Assembly (NCBI GenBank): GCA_963682025.1
Contig: OY821521.1
Coordinates: 165,558,461-165,622,460, forward strand
Direction: 5' to 3'
Source: Cordilura impudica
Lineage: Eukaryota; Arthropoda; Insecta; Diptera; Scathophagidae
Length of the DNA stretch: 64,000 nt
Each line of letters begins with the position of its first letter. The stretch's first letter is position 1. The notes beneath the pieces were generated by a model. That model saw only the letters and a list, made by a program, of their open reading frames with translations. It was not told the DNA's origin and made no database searches. This document shows, piece after piece, positions 36,641 to 48,237 of this stretch. Position numbers and translations under genes: made by a program.

Positions 36641-36741
36641 CTTCTTATCTTTTTTAATTAATATATTTTTGTGGCAATTAAAATTGTTCACCAAAAAATG
36701 TCCTGCACCAAATAGATTTCTCTTAGTTTTGTTGCATTGTA

Positions 36742-38047
36742 ACGGGTGATTTTTTTGAGGTTAGGATTTTCATGCATTAGTATTTGACAGATCACGTGGG
36801 ATTTCAGACATGGTGTCAAAGAGAAAGATGCTCAGTATGCTTTGACATTTCATCATGAATAGACTTACTAACGAGCAACGCTTGCAAATCATTGAATTTT
36901 ATTACCAAAATCAGTGTTCGGTTCGAAATGTGTTTCGCGCTTTACGTCCGATTTATGGTCTACATAATCGACCAAGTGAGCAAACAATTAATGCGATTGT
37001 GACCAAGTTTCGCACTCAGTTTACTTTATTGGACATTAAACCAACCACACGAATGCGTACAGTGCGTACAGAAGAGAATATTGCGTCTGTTTCTGAGAGT
37101 GTTACTGAAGACCGTGAAATGTCGATTCGTCGCCGTTCGCAGCAATTGGGTTTGTGTTATTCGACCACATGGAAGATTTTACGCAAAGATCTTGGTGTAA
37201 AACCGTATAAAATACAGCTCGTGCAAGAACTGAAGCCGAACGATCTGCCACAACGTCTAATTTTCAGTGAATGGGCCCTAGAAAAGTTGGCAGAAAATCC
37301 GCTTTTTTATCGACAAATTTTGTTCAGCGATGAGGCTCATTTCTGGTTGAATGGCTTCGTAAATAAGCAAAATTGCCGTATTTGGAGTGAAGAGCAACCA
37401 GAAGCCGTTCAAGAACTGCCCATGCATCCCGAAAAATGCACTGTTTGGTGTGGTTTGTACGCTGGTGGAATCATTGGACCGTATTTTTTCAAAGATGCTG
37501 TTGGACGCAACGTTACGGTGAATGGCGATCGCTATCGTTCGATGCTAACAAACTTTTTGTTGCCAAAAATGGAAGAACTGAACTTGGTTGACATGTGGTT
37601 TCAACAAGATGGCGCTACATGCCACACAGCTCGCGATTCTATGGCCATTTTGAGGGAAAACTTCGGAGAACAATTCATCTCAAGAAATGGACCGGTAAGT
37701 TGGCCACCAAGATCATGCGATTTGACGCCTTTAGACTATTTTTTGTGGGGCTACGTCAAGTCTAAAGTCTACAGAAATAAGCCAGCAACTATTCCAGCTT
37801 TGGAAGACAACATTTCCGAAGAAATTCGGGCTATTCCGGCCGAAATGCTCGAAAAAGTTGCCCAAAATTGGACTTTCCGAATGGACCACCTAAGACGCAG
37901 CCGCGGTCAACATTTAAATGAAATTATCTTCAAAAAGTAAATGTCATGGACCAATCTAACGTTTCAAATAAAGAACCGATGAGATTTTGCAAATTTTATG
38001 CGTTTTTTTTTTAAAAAAAGTTATCAAGCTCTTAAAAAATCACCCGT
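36742..38047 (+). mobile_element. DD41D mariner element, copy 1
   Basis: Terminal inverted repeats ACGGGTGATTTTTT (36742) and AAAAAATCACCCGT (ending 38047), flanked by TA at 36740-36741 and 38048-38049. 1306 bp, the same length as copy 2 at 53710-55015. By eye the two differ at two positions (36808 A versus 53776 G; 37436 A versus 54404 T). Complete ends, complete ORF and near-identity point to very recent transposition. Confidence 0.96.
36855..37940 (+). CDS. Mariner transposase, DD41D (rosa-like) group, copy 1
   Basis: 361 aa, full length. N-terminal paired helix-turn-helix DNA-binding region (about 1-115, 'NEQRLQIIEFYYQ..CSVRNVFRAL' and 'MSIRRRSQQLGLCYSTTWKILRKDLG'), linker motif 'LVQELKPND' (122-130), then the RNase H-like core with D159 (FSDEAHF), D252 (FQQDGATCH) and D294 (LTPLDYFLWG). 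There are 92 and 41 residues between successive acidic residues, hence DD41D, the spacing described for the rosa group first found in Ceratitis rosa. Residue 194 is Lys here and Asn in copy 2. No stop or frameshift; start is the only ATG consistent with the helix-turn-helix. Confidence 0.95.
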   Translation: MNRLTNEQRLQIIEFYYQNQCSVRNVFRALRPIYGLHNRPSEQTINAIVTKFRTQFTLLDIKPTTRMRTVRTEENIASVSESVTEDREMSIRRRSQQLGLCYSTTWKILRKDLGVKPYKIQLVQELKPNDLPQRLIFSEWALEKLAENPLFYRQILFSDEAHFWLNGFVNKQNCRIWSEEQPEAVQELPMHPEKCTVWCGLYAGGIIGPYFFKDAVGRNVTVNGDRYRSMLTNFLLPKMEELNLVDMWFQQDGATCHTARDSMAILRENFGEQFISRNGPVSWPPRSCDLTPLDYFLWGYVKSKVYRNKPATIPALEDNISEEIRAIPAEMLEKVAQNWTFRMDHLRRSRGQHLNEIIFKK

Positions 38048-38133
38048 TATATATTTGTATCAAAAATTTCTCAATTTTAATTTTTTTTTTGCAAAAAATT
38101 TATTTTATACTAACTTTATTTAACTTCAATTTG

Positions 38134-38573
38134 TATACCCTATAGCACTCTGTGGTCAGGGTATAATATCTTTGTTATGATGTTTGTAACTACCAAACAT
38201 ATTTGACCTAGACCCATCTTTTATTATACCGATCGATTCTGAGTCGATTTAGCGATGTTCGTCTGTGTGTCAATGTAAACCTTGTAATCAATCTACAGGT
38301 CACTAATATGAATATATACTGATAAAATTTAGTATATAAGCTTCTATCGGGGAATTGGTTCATGTGCAGACCTAGTCCCCATACAAATGACCCCTATGAG
38401 ATCGATTTAAATTGCCATAATATCCAAATTATCATATAGATCTTGGTCAAATTGGGTTTCTGTGTGTTTCTTACATCCGTTTATCAGTAGTCCAAAAATA
38501 AACCCAATAGGAAAATTCCTAGGCATAGCCCCCATGTAAAGCTGCTTCCCGATCTTCACTTAAGCCTATAACA
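38134..38573 (+). repeat. DINE-1/mini-me-like element, family A, 5' part
   Basis: Starts TATACCCTATAGCACTCTGT; keeps 'atttgacctagacccatctt', 'ataccgatcgattctgagtc', and 'tagtccccatacaaatgacc'. The (GTCC)n reduced to 'tgttcgtctgtgtgtc'. The 3' end is lost where family B begins. Confidence 0.75.
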
Positions 38574-38584
38574 AAAAAAAAAAA

Positions 38585-39170
38585 TAAGTAAGAGTGTTAA
38601 ATTTGGCTGGGCCGAATCTTTGAACCCTCCATCTGCATCTTAAACTCTATATTACAACCAATATTGGGTACGGCTACCACTTTAAAACTGTTGTCGGTAC
38701 TGAAATTTTAATTTCGAATACTAATCAAATTTAAAGTTAATTGCTTTTCTTGTTGGCCGGTTTCTATTATATTTTCTTGTTATAAGAAACAATGATCATG
38801 TCTTCTATAGAAAGAATTAGTTACTGTTTGGAAAATTTCATTATTTTTCTTTTATTTTTTTATTTCTAAATTTCTATTTTTCAATTTTCTTTTTTCATTT
38901 TTCAGTTTTCATTTTTCAATGCTAATTTTTCATTTTTCATTTTTCAATTTTCTTTATTCATTTTTCTCTTTTAATTTTTCATGTTTCGTTTTTAATTTTT
39001 CATTTTTCACTTTTCAATTTTCAATTTTCAATTTTCATTTTCCATTTTCCATTTTTCATTTTTCAATTTTCATTTTCCATTTTTCATTTTTCATATTGCA
39101 TTTTTCACTTTTCAATTTTCATTTTCCATTTTCTATTTTTAAATTTTCATTTTTAATTTTCCATTTTCCA

Positions 39171-39201
<31 letters not shown>

Positions 39202-39530
39202 TTCATTTTCCATTTTTCATTTTCCATTTTTCATTTTTCAATTCTAATTTTTCAAAATTTTTTTCTCATTTTTCACTTTTCATTTTGCATGATTCGTTTT
39301 TAATTTTTCATGTTTCACTTTTCAATTTTCATTTTCCATTTTCCAGTTTTCATTTTTCACTTTCCAGATTTCATTTTTCAATTTTTAATTTTCCTTTTCA
39401 TTTATCAGTTTTCATTTGTAAGTTTCCATTTTGCATTTGTCATTTTTCATTTTCCATTTTTCATTTTCAATTTTTCATTTTTCATTTTTCCTCTTTCATC
39501 AAGGATTATATATTTTCTTTCATACCGGTG
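38585..39530 (-). mobile_element. Family B mini-me-like element with TTTTTCA array
   Basis: Begins AAGTAAGAGTGTTAAATTTGGC, the reverse complement of the family 3' end; 38640-38800 matches the reverse complement of 24510-24630. The remainder is a TTTTTCA-type array (38868-39500). A 210-aa Phe/Ser/His-rich frame (38919-39551) merely reads the array. Confidence 0.65.
38868..39500 (+). repeat. TTTTTCA-type heptanucleotide array
   Basis: Imperfect 7-bp and 13-bp units (ttttcatttttca, ttttccattttc). More degenerate than the AAAAATT arrays. Confidence 0.9.
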
Positions 39531-39664
39531 ATTTTTTTTATTATATCTTGATAACGATAAAAAAAAATATGCGGGAATACTATTAACATAGCTCGTGGTA
39601 CTTGTGTTTGTTGCTATGATTGTATCATTCTTTTTTTTGGCTTTCTTTGAACTGTGAATGTTGT

Positions 39665-39887
39665 TGTACAACGGAGGATTTATATCAGTTTGCCAATCCT
39701 TTTGTAACTCATCGAAAGAACTTCAGGAGACCCCATAATTTTAATCATCACTATAGAAAATTTAAGCATTTTATTTGAAATCTAGCCTATTTGTCTCTAA
39801 GTTTTGACAAACATGGTTATAATATCACAGATGGAACATATCAAAGATTCGGTAGAGCCTTATTTAACACTTTACTTGTTTTGTACT
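39665..39887 (+). repeat. Short family B mini-me-like copy
   Basis: 5' block 'tttgtaactcatcgaaagaa..aggagaccccataat', 3' block 'aaagattcggtagagcctta..acactttacttgtttt'. Internally deleted to about 220 bp. Confidence 0.65.
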
Positions 39888-40639
39888 TATGACCTGTCGC
39901 CCAGTGCTTTGTCCCCATATAACGATGGGACAATAATAGAGTTATCATAGATTTTCGAAATATACTACACTAACATAAAATGCTTTAATCAAGAAAAATC
40001 TGAATTTTTGGAAAAATCGGACCAACGACACGCCCACCTCCCATATGATTTAAAATTATAAATTGTTCTTTGGCTACATCAATGAACGAAAAATTATGAA
40101 AATCTGTGTATATGATACATATAAGCCTAGTAATGTGTGTGTCAATTGTAATTGCTACAAGGACTCTAAGTCCTACCATATATTCTTTATTTTAAATACG
40201 CAATAACGCACAAAAACAGTATCGCAGTTTTATGAAACTTGGCATTTACTAAACACATATTTTTGCTAAATTAAATTAAAATCGAACTGAAAATATAGAA
40301 AATATAAAAATATCCATTTTTTAAAAATGAGTTTAAAATACCTTTGCAAGAAGACATTAAAATAGAGGGAGTGACAAATTCACCACTTTCTTTTCTTTTC
40401 TTTTTTTTTGATATAAAATAATTAAGAACATATCTCGTTCTATTTTTAGATTCACTGTTGTATTAAACCCTTGTAAACTTTGAACAAAAATCGTGAATTT
40501 TAAAAATTTTTAAATTAATTTTTTTTATTTTTGCTTTAGCAAAATGTTATTAGACAATTATATAAACTTACAAAAACAGAAGAAAACTATTTAATTCAAC
40601 ATTAAATAACAAAAAATAAATACTTATAAGTTATAACTA

Positions 40640-41440
40640 AGCATCATCGCTACTTGAACCTTCCCAAAATCAATTTTCACTTAATAAAGAACTTATTTCA
40701 TTTTCTTCTATTTGTTCATCTTCTCTATCGGACATTTTCTCTTAGTATATATTTTTCAATTTCTTCATCTACCAATTTATATTTAATCTTTATGGTCCTC
40801 ACTAATGTTAACACTGGATCGGAAGACAACAACAAATGGGTCATTAAATCTTTATTTGTGTCCTCTCGCGATCTTTTCCTCGTGTGAGATAATCATCCAT
40901 TTCATTAAAAACCTTCATTATTAAGTCTGGATTCTCTTTTTCTAAAACAAATTTAATAGGCCTACAATATAACGTAGAAGATGGTGTTTTATTTACCCAC
41001 ACTTTTTCTTCTGATTCAAAGTTTACCATCCTAAATCATACAAGTAAAAAATTTTACTTCTATATACTTATTACAAAAAAAAAAAAAAAAACCCATGATA
41101 AATTACCTGAAATGCTATGAAAAACATAATCCGTTTGGTTTTCATTTTCAAATATTTGTTTATAAACGCTATGACCGGAGTTTCCATCCATACCCTATTT
41201 GCAACTTTATGAGAAGTTGCTTGTTTTATTTTGTACTTCACAAATTTTTAAAACACTTTTGCGGTTCTACGCAATATAGTTTTTGAGTCACTTCTGCTGA
41301 AATTTCATTTGCTATAACAGGTGGTATTAATTTTTGCTTTTCGGTTCTCAACGCATACAGAGATGGCAAACAATTTGGATGTAATTCATTGATTGCTTGG
41401 CGAAGAACATTGTATTTAGCACCCTCTTGTAAAGGTTTAG
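40640..41440 (-). pseudogene. Transib/RAG1-like transposase remnant (N-terminal part fused to C-terminus)
   Basis: Reading minus: 'KYNVLRQAINELHPNCLPSL' and 'PPVIANEISAEVTQKLYC' (~41430-41290); 'MDGNSGHSVYKQIFENENQT' (~41185-41125), where D of MDG corresponds to the first catalytic Asp (D-G-x-S/G motif as RAG1 D600); 'KTPSSTLYCRPIKFVLEKENPD' (~40995-40930), matching the 'P.P.S...C.P' block of RAG1/Transib; then directly 'LTRGKDRE' and 'LMTHLLLSSDPVLTLVR', the C-terminal end. The zinc-binding and second-Asp region and the catalytic Glu are deleted. Several frameshifts. Family assignment rests on motifs recalled for Transib-like proteins. Confidence 0.65.
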
Positions 41441-41676
41441 TACATTACACTAATATCATCTTATTTTATTTTCACTATTTTTTTTTTTTTAATTTAGGGT
41501 TATTCAACATAATTTAAACCTCTACTTGAATATTAAACTCTTTTAAATTGATTAAATTCAAGTAAAATCATAAATTTAAACATTTTTAAAAACTTGTTTT
41601 AAGTTTTTGGCAAAAAATAGGCACTCATTTTTTAAAGGTCTATTAGATAATAGTATAAGCTAACTAAACCCAAAGA

Positions 41677-42464
41677 AAACAAGTAAGAAAATTATAGTCG
41701 GTCTAGACCGACCATACGATACCCTATACCATGCGTTTAGAAACCCTATCTCTTAGGCCCAACTAACTGGACATTGAAAATAAGCAAAAACCAAATTTGA
41801 GTGGGATTTTTATTAATTTTTTTGGCTGCAGATATGAAAAAGTTCATATCGGATGCTATATCTATAAAGGGACTAGGTCCAAAAATGGACCGATCCTGAT
41901 CATGTTTGGTAAAGTCTCTTGTATTTTGCAAAAATATGTACAAACAAAATTTGAGAAAAATCAGTGCAATATTTTTGGTTTTTTAATAGATTTAAGTGAA
42001 GATCGGGAAGCAGCTCTATATGGGGTCAAAGGGATAATTTTTGGACAACTCATTAGTGGATGTAATGAACGCATACAAACCCAATTTGAGTAAGATCTAT
42101 ATGACAATTTGGATCTTATGGCAATTTATGTCGATTTCATATGGGTAATTTGTATGGGGGCTAGGTCTGAACATGGACCGATTCTCACCAATTTCAATAG
42201 CGTTCTTCGCATGGCCGATAAAAGCTTATATACCAAATTTCGTCAAAATATATTCATATTTGCGACCTGCAGTTTGATTACAAGCTTTACATGGACACAC
42301 AGACGGACGGACGGACGGACGGACGGACATTGTTAAATCAACTCAGAAAGTGGTTCTGATTCGATCGGTATAATTAAAGATGGGTCTAGGTCAAATATTT
42401 TTGGTTGTTACAAACAGCAGCACAAAGTCATTATACCCAAACCACATAGTGGTATAGGGTATAA
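41677..42464 (-). repeat. DINE-1/mini-me-like element, family A (full length)
   Basis: Starts AAAACAAGTAAGAAAATTAT, ends ACATAGTGGTATAGGGTATA; (GGAC)n at 42303-42330. Close to the copies at 30331-31108 and 49462-50156. Inserted in Transib element 2. Confidence 0.88.
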
Positions 42465-43144
42465 AAATGGTAGCTTTTATAGTTATATACTTTTTTATAC
42501 TCCATCGAACTTATGTAATTTTTGAATTTCTACCAAAAATAGATAGCTTTTTAACTAGAAGCTAAATAAAAAAAATATTTCAAAAATATATTTTAAAAAC
42601 TTATTTTTATTTAATTACAAATATATCACAGCAACTAAAAAGCAAAACTTTAAAGCAGTTTTAAAAAAAAATCAATTTTTGACAATTTTTTCTTTCAAAC
42701 AACAAAAACCGTCATTTTTGCTAAAAATTCTCTGACTTTAGCGATCTCTGGTGGCGACAAAGCGAGTCTACCAAAAATAATTCTATCAATTTTAACTGAG
42801 ATACATTCATATCTGTCGAATAACATATATCTCATCATAATTGCAAAAAGCATTTTTTTTTTTTTTTGTCTATGGGACAAAGCACTGTGTGTCTTGCCTC
42901 GCTACGACTTACACAAACTTAACCAGAAGCATGCTTTCATAATCAATTTTTCTTAAGAAGTTTGTATTGTGCAATTATTTTTTTATTTCAATGGTGCTAA
43001 AATTAACGAATTTTTCGGTGTTCCTACTCTGCAGCAAGCTACATATTTACAGCTGCCCATGAGAAAAATATGGATTTTCCAGTGCAAAAATTATGAAATA
43101 TGTCAGCGTTTCTACTCTTAACACTTAACGATTGGGCTGGCATT

Positions 43145-44110
43145 TTCAATACCATTTGACAATTTCTTATTTTAGCGATTTTTGATTTTGACAATTTTTG
43201 ATTTTGGCTAGTTTGCATTTTGAAGATTATTGTTTTTTGAGCGATTTTCGGTTTAACGATTTTTGGATTTTTGGCGATTTTTAATTTTGGTGTTTTTGAA
43301 TTTGCCGATTTCGCCCATATTTTGCCCGATTACTCACATTGGTAATAAGTGTACTTGTCAAAAATTTCAAGACTGTAGGAGGTACCAGGCCCACTAATCC
43401 TTATTTTTTTTTCTGATTGATCACATTAATATCTGATGGACTCTTATATAGTGTCAAAACTTTCCCTTTTTTACTAGTCCAGTTATTTGATATTATAAAT
43501 TTACTTTATATGGGCGGTTCCACGCTAACTACCCCATCACGCCCATTTTTTTGTTAGACTAATCACATGCATAACTTATGGGCTCATGAAAATTCCCAAG
43601 GTTCTCGCTATTACAGTATTCCAGATACATGACATTTAATATTTACTTTGTATGGGAGGAACCACGCCCATTGATCTGTTTCTGGTCAATTTTTGTCGGA
43701 CTACTCACATTAATTATAGATGACTTCAGACAAATTTTCAGAGCTGTCCTTACTCGAGATATATGATATTGAATAATTACTTTTTTCGCGAGGCGACACG
43801 CCCACTTATCCGACGCGCCCATTTTCCGCATGGCTACTAACATTAATAATTTTTAACCTCAGACAAATTTGCCAAGCTCTTCCTGTCATATATATATGAT
43901 ATTTAAAGTTCACTTTGTAGGGGGCGGCTACGCCCTCCAAAAATTACAAAAATTTATAGCCTGTAGACCCCTCAGATAAACCGGAAGACTCTATAAAAAT
44001 TTCAGGAGAATCGGCCCAATGCTTTAGCCTACTATAAGCTACAAACAAACAAACATACAATACTTTCGCTTTTATATATCGCATCTCCGGCGCAATTTCG
44101 ATGTAATTCT
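43145..44110 (-). repeat. Helitron-like repeat, family C
   Basis: A GATTTTTG-type degenerate array at 43160-43320, then about five ~115-130-bp units with 'tactttrtatgggaggaaccacgcccatt..' and 'ctgatgg..ttcccaagg..ctattacagtattccaga.a.atgacatttaatat', then 'ccggaagactctataaaaatttcagg' and 'acaaacaaacaaacatacaa' closing it. Opposite strand to 26268-28560. 42890-43144 and 44111-44586 hold nothing recognised beyond a short CTG-rich run at 44270. Confidence 0.65.
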
Positions 44111-44586
44111 AATTTTCCTATATATTGAGGAATCACATTCAATGTTTTCTTGCATATTCAAAATACAATTACGCCCTAAAATAAGCCTACAGAAATTGAC
44201 TTAAAGAGTCCTAAGATATTATATTATAGATATTGAGTTAGACTAATTTCGCAATTATAAGCAGACGCTGCTGCTGTTGCTGCTGCTAATATCAATAATG
44301 ATGCCAAAACAGCTTTTTACTTGACTAAGAATGTTTATTTATCTGTGGTAATGCAAAGCTGTTGGTAATTGCCATTTAAATAATATTGATTAAATAAACA
44401 ATTTCGTAGTGGTTTTTTTGAACAATTGCCAATTGATAAATGACCAAAACAAATAGTCATTAGGAATTGAATTACTGGCAAAGAGCAGAGAAAATTTAAA
44501 TATTTTTAAACCTTACATTAAAAAAAAATTAATTTAAAAATGTTCTCAATAGATATTTAAAAATTATTTGAAGATTTTTTGAACAT

Positions 44587-45311
44587 AAAACAAGTAAGAA
44601 AATTATAGTTTGTCTAGGCCGAATATACGATATCCTATACCATGCGTTTAGAGACCCCATCTCTTAGGTCCAACTAATTTGCTATAGAAAATAAGCATAA
44701 AGCAAATTTTAGTGGCATTGTTATGAATTTTTTTGCCTTCGGATAAGAAAAAGTTCTTATCGAATGCTATATTTATATGGGGAGTAGGTTCAAAAATGGA
44801 CCGATACCGACCATATTTGGTAAGGTCACTTCTTCTTTGCAAAAACATATACGAAGCAAATGTGAGAAAAATATATTCAATAATTTTGTTTTTTATGGAT
44901 CTAAGTGAAGATCGGGAAGCAGCCTAATGTGGGGGCTAGAACTTATACTTGTCCTATGGGGTTTATTTTTGGACTACTGACAAATGGATGTAGTAAACAT
45001 ACACAAACCCAATTTGACCCAGCTCTATATGATAATTTGGATATTATGACAATTTAGGTCGATCTCATAGGGGTCATTTGTAGGGGGACTAGGTTTGAAC
45101 ATGAAGCGTTTTTCAATAGCGTACCGATAAAAGCTTATATACTAAATTTCATCAAAATTTATTCATAGTTGCGAGCCGTAGCTTGATTACAAGGTTTACA
45201 TGGAAACACACGCTGTTGGACGGACATCGCTACATTGACTCAGAAAGTGAATTTGAGTCCATTGGTATAATGAATAATGGGTCGGGTCAAATATTCTTGG
45301 TAATTATAAAG
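44587..45311 (-). repeat. DINE-1/mini-me-like element, family A (diverged)
   Basis: Starts AAAACAAGTAAGAAAATTAT; keeps the whole internal order ('gatcgggaagcagc', 'tgattacaaggtttacatgg') but the (GGAC)n run has shrunk to 'ggacggacatc'. An older copy than 30331 or 41677. Confidence 0.8.
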
Positions 45312-45341
45312 TGAAAATCTATTTTCGTTCTATGTCTAGCA

Positions 45342-45710
45342 ATGCCAAGACTATCGGAAAACGGTCTTAGCTATAAAATTTATTTTACATATTTAATGTT
45401 GATTTATGCAAATTTTCTTAGCGTATTTCCGATTGAATATCTAACCATTTTGGGACCTAAAATCCTGTTTTCGAAAAATAATAGCAAAGGATGTCTTATG
45501 GTCGACCAAATCCGACTCTATCTTTACATCCGTTTTACTTTCATGTCCGCTTTGTTTAAATCTCAAGTTGACCCGAAAACTTACATAAATCTCAAAAGAA
45601 AATTGAGCCTCCTGGCTAGCCTCCGCTTAAAAGGAAATATTATTATTTACCAATTAAAATTTATTCAATTTTCATATTTTTTACAAAACAAATTAGTGAC
45701 GATTTCCTGA
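45342..45710 (+). CDS. Unrecognised 122-aa ORF
   Basis: An open frame beginning MPRLSENGLSYKIYFTYLML with fairly mixed composition for such AT-rich DNA. I recognise no domain and no neighbouring promoter, splice or transposon signal. It may be coding debris or chance. Confidence 0.15.
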   Translation: MPRLSENGLSYKIYFTYLMLIYANFLSVFPIEYLTILGPKILFSKNNSKGCLMVDQIRLYLYIRFTFMSALFKSQVDPKTYINLKRKLSLLASLRLKGNIIIYQLKFIQFSYFLQNKLVTIS

Positions 45711-47118
45711 AGCAACACGTGCCTCATTTAATGAGAGTTTTAACACAACATAAAAAAGAAACATCAAATGTTAAGCATAATTTTCAAAAATTTGCCATTA
45801 GCAAACTAATTATAAAATTCTTAAGGGAAACCCAAATAACCAGCGGCTAAGGAAATGGAAATGAAAATGAAAATGATGATGAAAAAAAAATAGCAAACAG
45901 ATACAGCAAAATATTTCATTTAGAACAAACATATTTTTTCTGACATTTTACAAAAGCAACTGAACTCATCAATAGATGTCATCCTTAGCAATGTGTCAAA
46001 CATTAAATAAATTAGAAATGGGTACAAAAAAAAAAAATAAATTAGAAATGGGTACAAAAATAATTAGAAACGACAAAATCTTAAATTAACTTAAAAACAC
46101 TTAAAATTACCATAATTATTATATATACACTTGTAGTTGGCTAGCAATTTTGTTGTAAAAATATTTCAATCATAGCCATTTGGAGATAGATGTTGTAAAA
46201 CAAAAAAGCATACAAAACGAAAAATGTCATAATGTCAAATTTAACCGAAATACAAAATAACATGAAGGAGAATATGAAGTTAATGAATTAGAGGGTACAT
46301 AATAAAATTCGAATTTTTGAACAAATTTCTGAATCAATAAAAAGTAAAAAAAAAATTTTTTTGAGAGGAAATATATCCTAACCAGCATAATGTTAATTAA
46401 AAAGAGGGTTCCGAAAAAAAATTTAGTTTTTTTGTTAATGAAATAATTGATGACAAGCCACATTAGAAAGGAAAATTCAAACTTCTAGTTCTTTTAATTT
46501 CAAAAATTTTTTAAAATTTTTTAAAAAATACAAGCAGATTCAAGCCCTCGAAATTCGAGTGCAAATTCTAGGAAACTTTATGTTTTCATTAAATAAACCC
46601 CCTAAAAGTATGCTAATCAATTATAGCCAATTCAAAATCAACACAAAAACTAAACCATTTTTATGAAATGATGAAATGCCAAACAATACGAAAATAGTAT
46701 GACCTCATGACACGGCTCACACGTGATTTGTCAAAAAAAGCCTATTGAAAAAAGTATCTCTACTTGGATCACCCGGTATAATTTTATGTATGTGTTAGTA
46801 GCAACTTTAAATGCAATTTACTCAAAATAAAGGAACAAAATTTAAAAATCTGTAAATCTGCAAAACGGCTAAAAAGAAATACCTTTCAAATAATATACGG
46901 TTGGTCAAAATCGGGATAAAACGGTAGAAGAAAACATCGGTCACAAGAAATAGCCTAGCCTATTAATATTATAGATATAAGAAAATTTTCACCCAAATGA
47001 CTACTTTTTGAAAGTCTTTTCAAATTTTCAAGTCATTGCCTTTTTTTTCGAAAATAAATACCACACACTTTGATCAGAATTGTGTTCATGAATGTAGGAG
47101 TGCGGTCGCAGAAAAACC
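45711..47118. other. Unassigned AT-rich DNA
   Basis: A 28-bp direct duplication (aaataaattagaaatgggtac) occurs at 46010-46062. Nothing else is recognised. Confidence 0.5.
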
Positions 47119-47123
47119 CGACG

Positions 47124-47343
47124 CACAGTAAACCATTTCACGAGAAGGCGGTAAAAATCGATAACTTCTGACTGGATTGGAATTTTGATATGCGGTTTTT
47201 TTCGTAGGTGGGAATTTAGCCTTTAATTTTCGCTATAAAACGTAAATATCGACCGATAATAAAAAAAAGTTATGGAGGGTTTAAAATACATTTTCATTTT
47301 TAGCTGAATTTTAGTACAAAAGTAAAAAGGTTTAAAAGAAGTT
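47124..47343 (+). repeat. Left terminal inverted repeat of Transib element 1
   Basis: Its outer part ('gagaaggcggtaaaaa', 'ataacttctga.tggattgg', 'aattttgatatgcg') is mirrored at 50505-50598, and its inner part ('tttagcctttaattt', 'ctataaaacgtaaatatc', 'gttatggagggtttaaaata') at 48640-48779. Confidence 0.88.
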
Positions 47344-47360
47344 AAAAAAAATTTAAATTT

Positions 47361-48237
47361 GATGACCAAGACACTGAAGTAAATTTTAAAATGATTGATG
47401 AAAAAGTTGCACAAGCTTTAACCGAAACAAAGTCATCGTCAAGCTGCATTATATGCCAAAAGACATCAAGTCAACTAAGCAAACCCCCACCACAAGAGGA
47501 TAGTTTTAAGGAAGCCTACGAATTTGGAATATCCCTTTCCTCTTCATGCTAAAATACGTTTTATGGAGCATATTCTTAAATTGGGCTATGATTTGGAATT
47601 TGGTCCGTTAGGCGAAACAATGAGAAAAAAACAAAGAAAATGAAGCAAAAAAAAAAACAAATTCAAGAAAAATATGTACAGCTAGGCCTCACAATCGACT
47701 AACTAAAACAAGGAGAAGGAAACTTAAATGATGGAAATACAGCAGGGAGATTTTTTTCCGATCCAGAAATGGCAGCATCTATCACAGGTGTAGATCATAA
47801 ATTAATAAGATGATTCAAAATCATGTTACAAGTTCTAGCATGCAGCAGAAAGATAAATGCAAAAAAATTTAGAGACAACGCCATTAAAACCGCTCAACTT
47901 TATAACTTGAAATACTCTTGGAGATATGTATATGCCATCCACAGTTCATAAAATTTTGTACCAAATAATTCAAAACAATATGCTACCAATAAAAGATCTA
48001 TCTGAAGAAGCGCAAGAAAAAAGGAACAAAGACTATTAATTCTTTCGCGAGCACAACACATGAAAAATGTCCAGATGTTGCAGCAATGAAGACCTTGTCA
48101 CTATTTTGTTATGCATTTCACATCCATATATGTCTAACATTCGAAAATGGAAAGCTACCTCTATTGAATTAGACGAAGAAGCTAAACAACTTGTAGAAGA
48201 TGAAAATCAAGGCTATTTAGAAAAAATATTTACTTAA
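47361..48237 (+). pseudogene. Transib/RAG1-like transposase remnant (middle to C-terminus)
   Basis: Plus-strand frames give in order: 'VAQALTETKSSSSCIICQK' (zinc C-x2-C) at ~47415-47470; 'YEFGIS' then, in another frame, 'PLHAKIRFMEHILKLGYDLE' (~47520-47600); 'NLNDGNTAGRFFSDPEMAASITGVDHKLIR' (~47720-47812); 'INAKKFRDNAIKTAQLYN' (~47850-47910); 'PSTVHKILYQII' (~47935); 'LSEEAQEKRNKDY' (~48000-48035; Glu of this block corresponds to the catalytic Glu of RAG1/Transib); and a tail ending '..NQGYLEKIFT' at 48237. The first half, with the first catalytic Asp, is deleted. Frameshifts and stops abound. It complements element 2, which keeps the N-terminal part. Confidence 0.75.

Larger units (their letters stand above)
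39900..42889 (-). mobile_element. Transib-type (RAG1-like) element 2, decayed
   Basis: The left end C(C)CAGTGCTTTGTCCC (39900) and right end GGGACAAAGCACTGTG (ending 42889) form an inverted pair in which the right tip is exactly CACAGTG when read inward, the Transib/RSS heptamer. Flanks TGTCG (39895-39899) and TGTCT (42890-42894) could be a 5-bp target duplication with one change. Inside are minus-strand transposase remnants (40640-41440) and a DINE insertion (41677-42464). Only about 15 bp of terminal repeat are clearly conserved, so the outer boundaries are less secure than for element 1. Confidence 0.6.

Noticed and set aside
38919..39551. 210-aa Phe/Ser/His-rich ORF
   Set aside because: It is a direct reading of the TTTTTCA-type array; periodic composition, no domain.
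44265..44290. CTG triplet run as a functional repeat
   Set aside because: Too short and imperfect to mean more than a small microsatellite.
45342..45710. 122-aa ORF as a real gene
   Set aside because: Listed only at low confidence: no domain, homologous motif or gene signal; could be chance.
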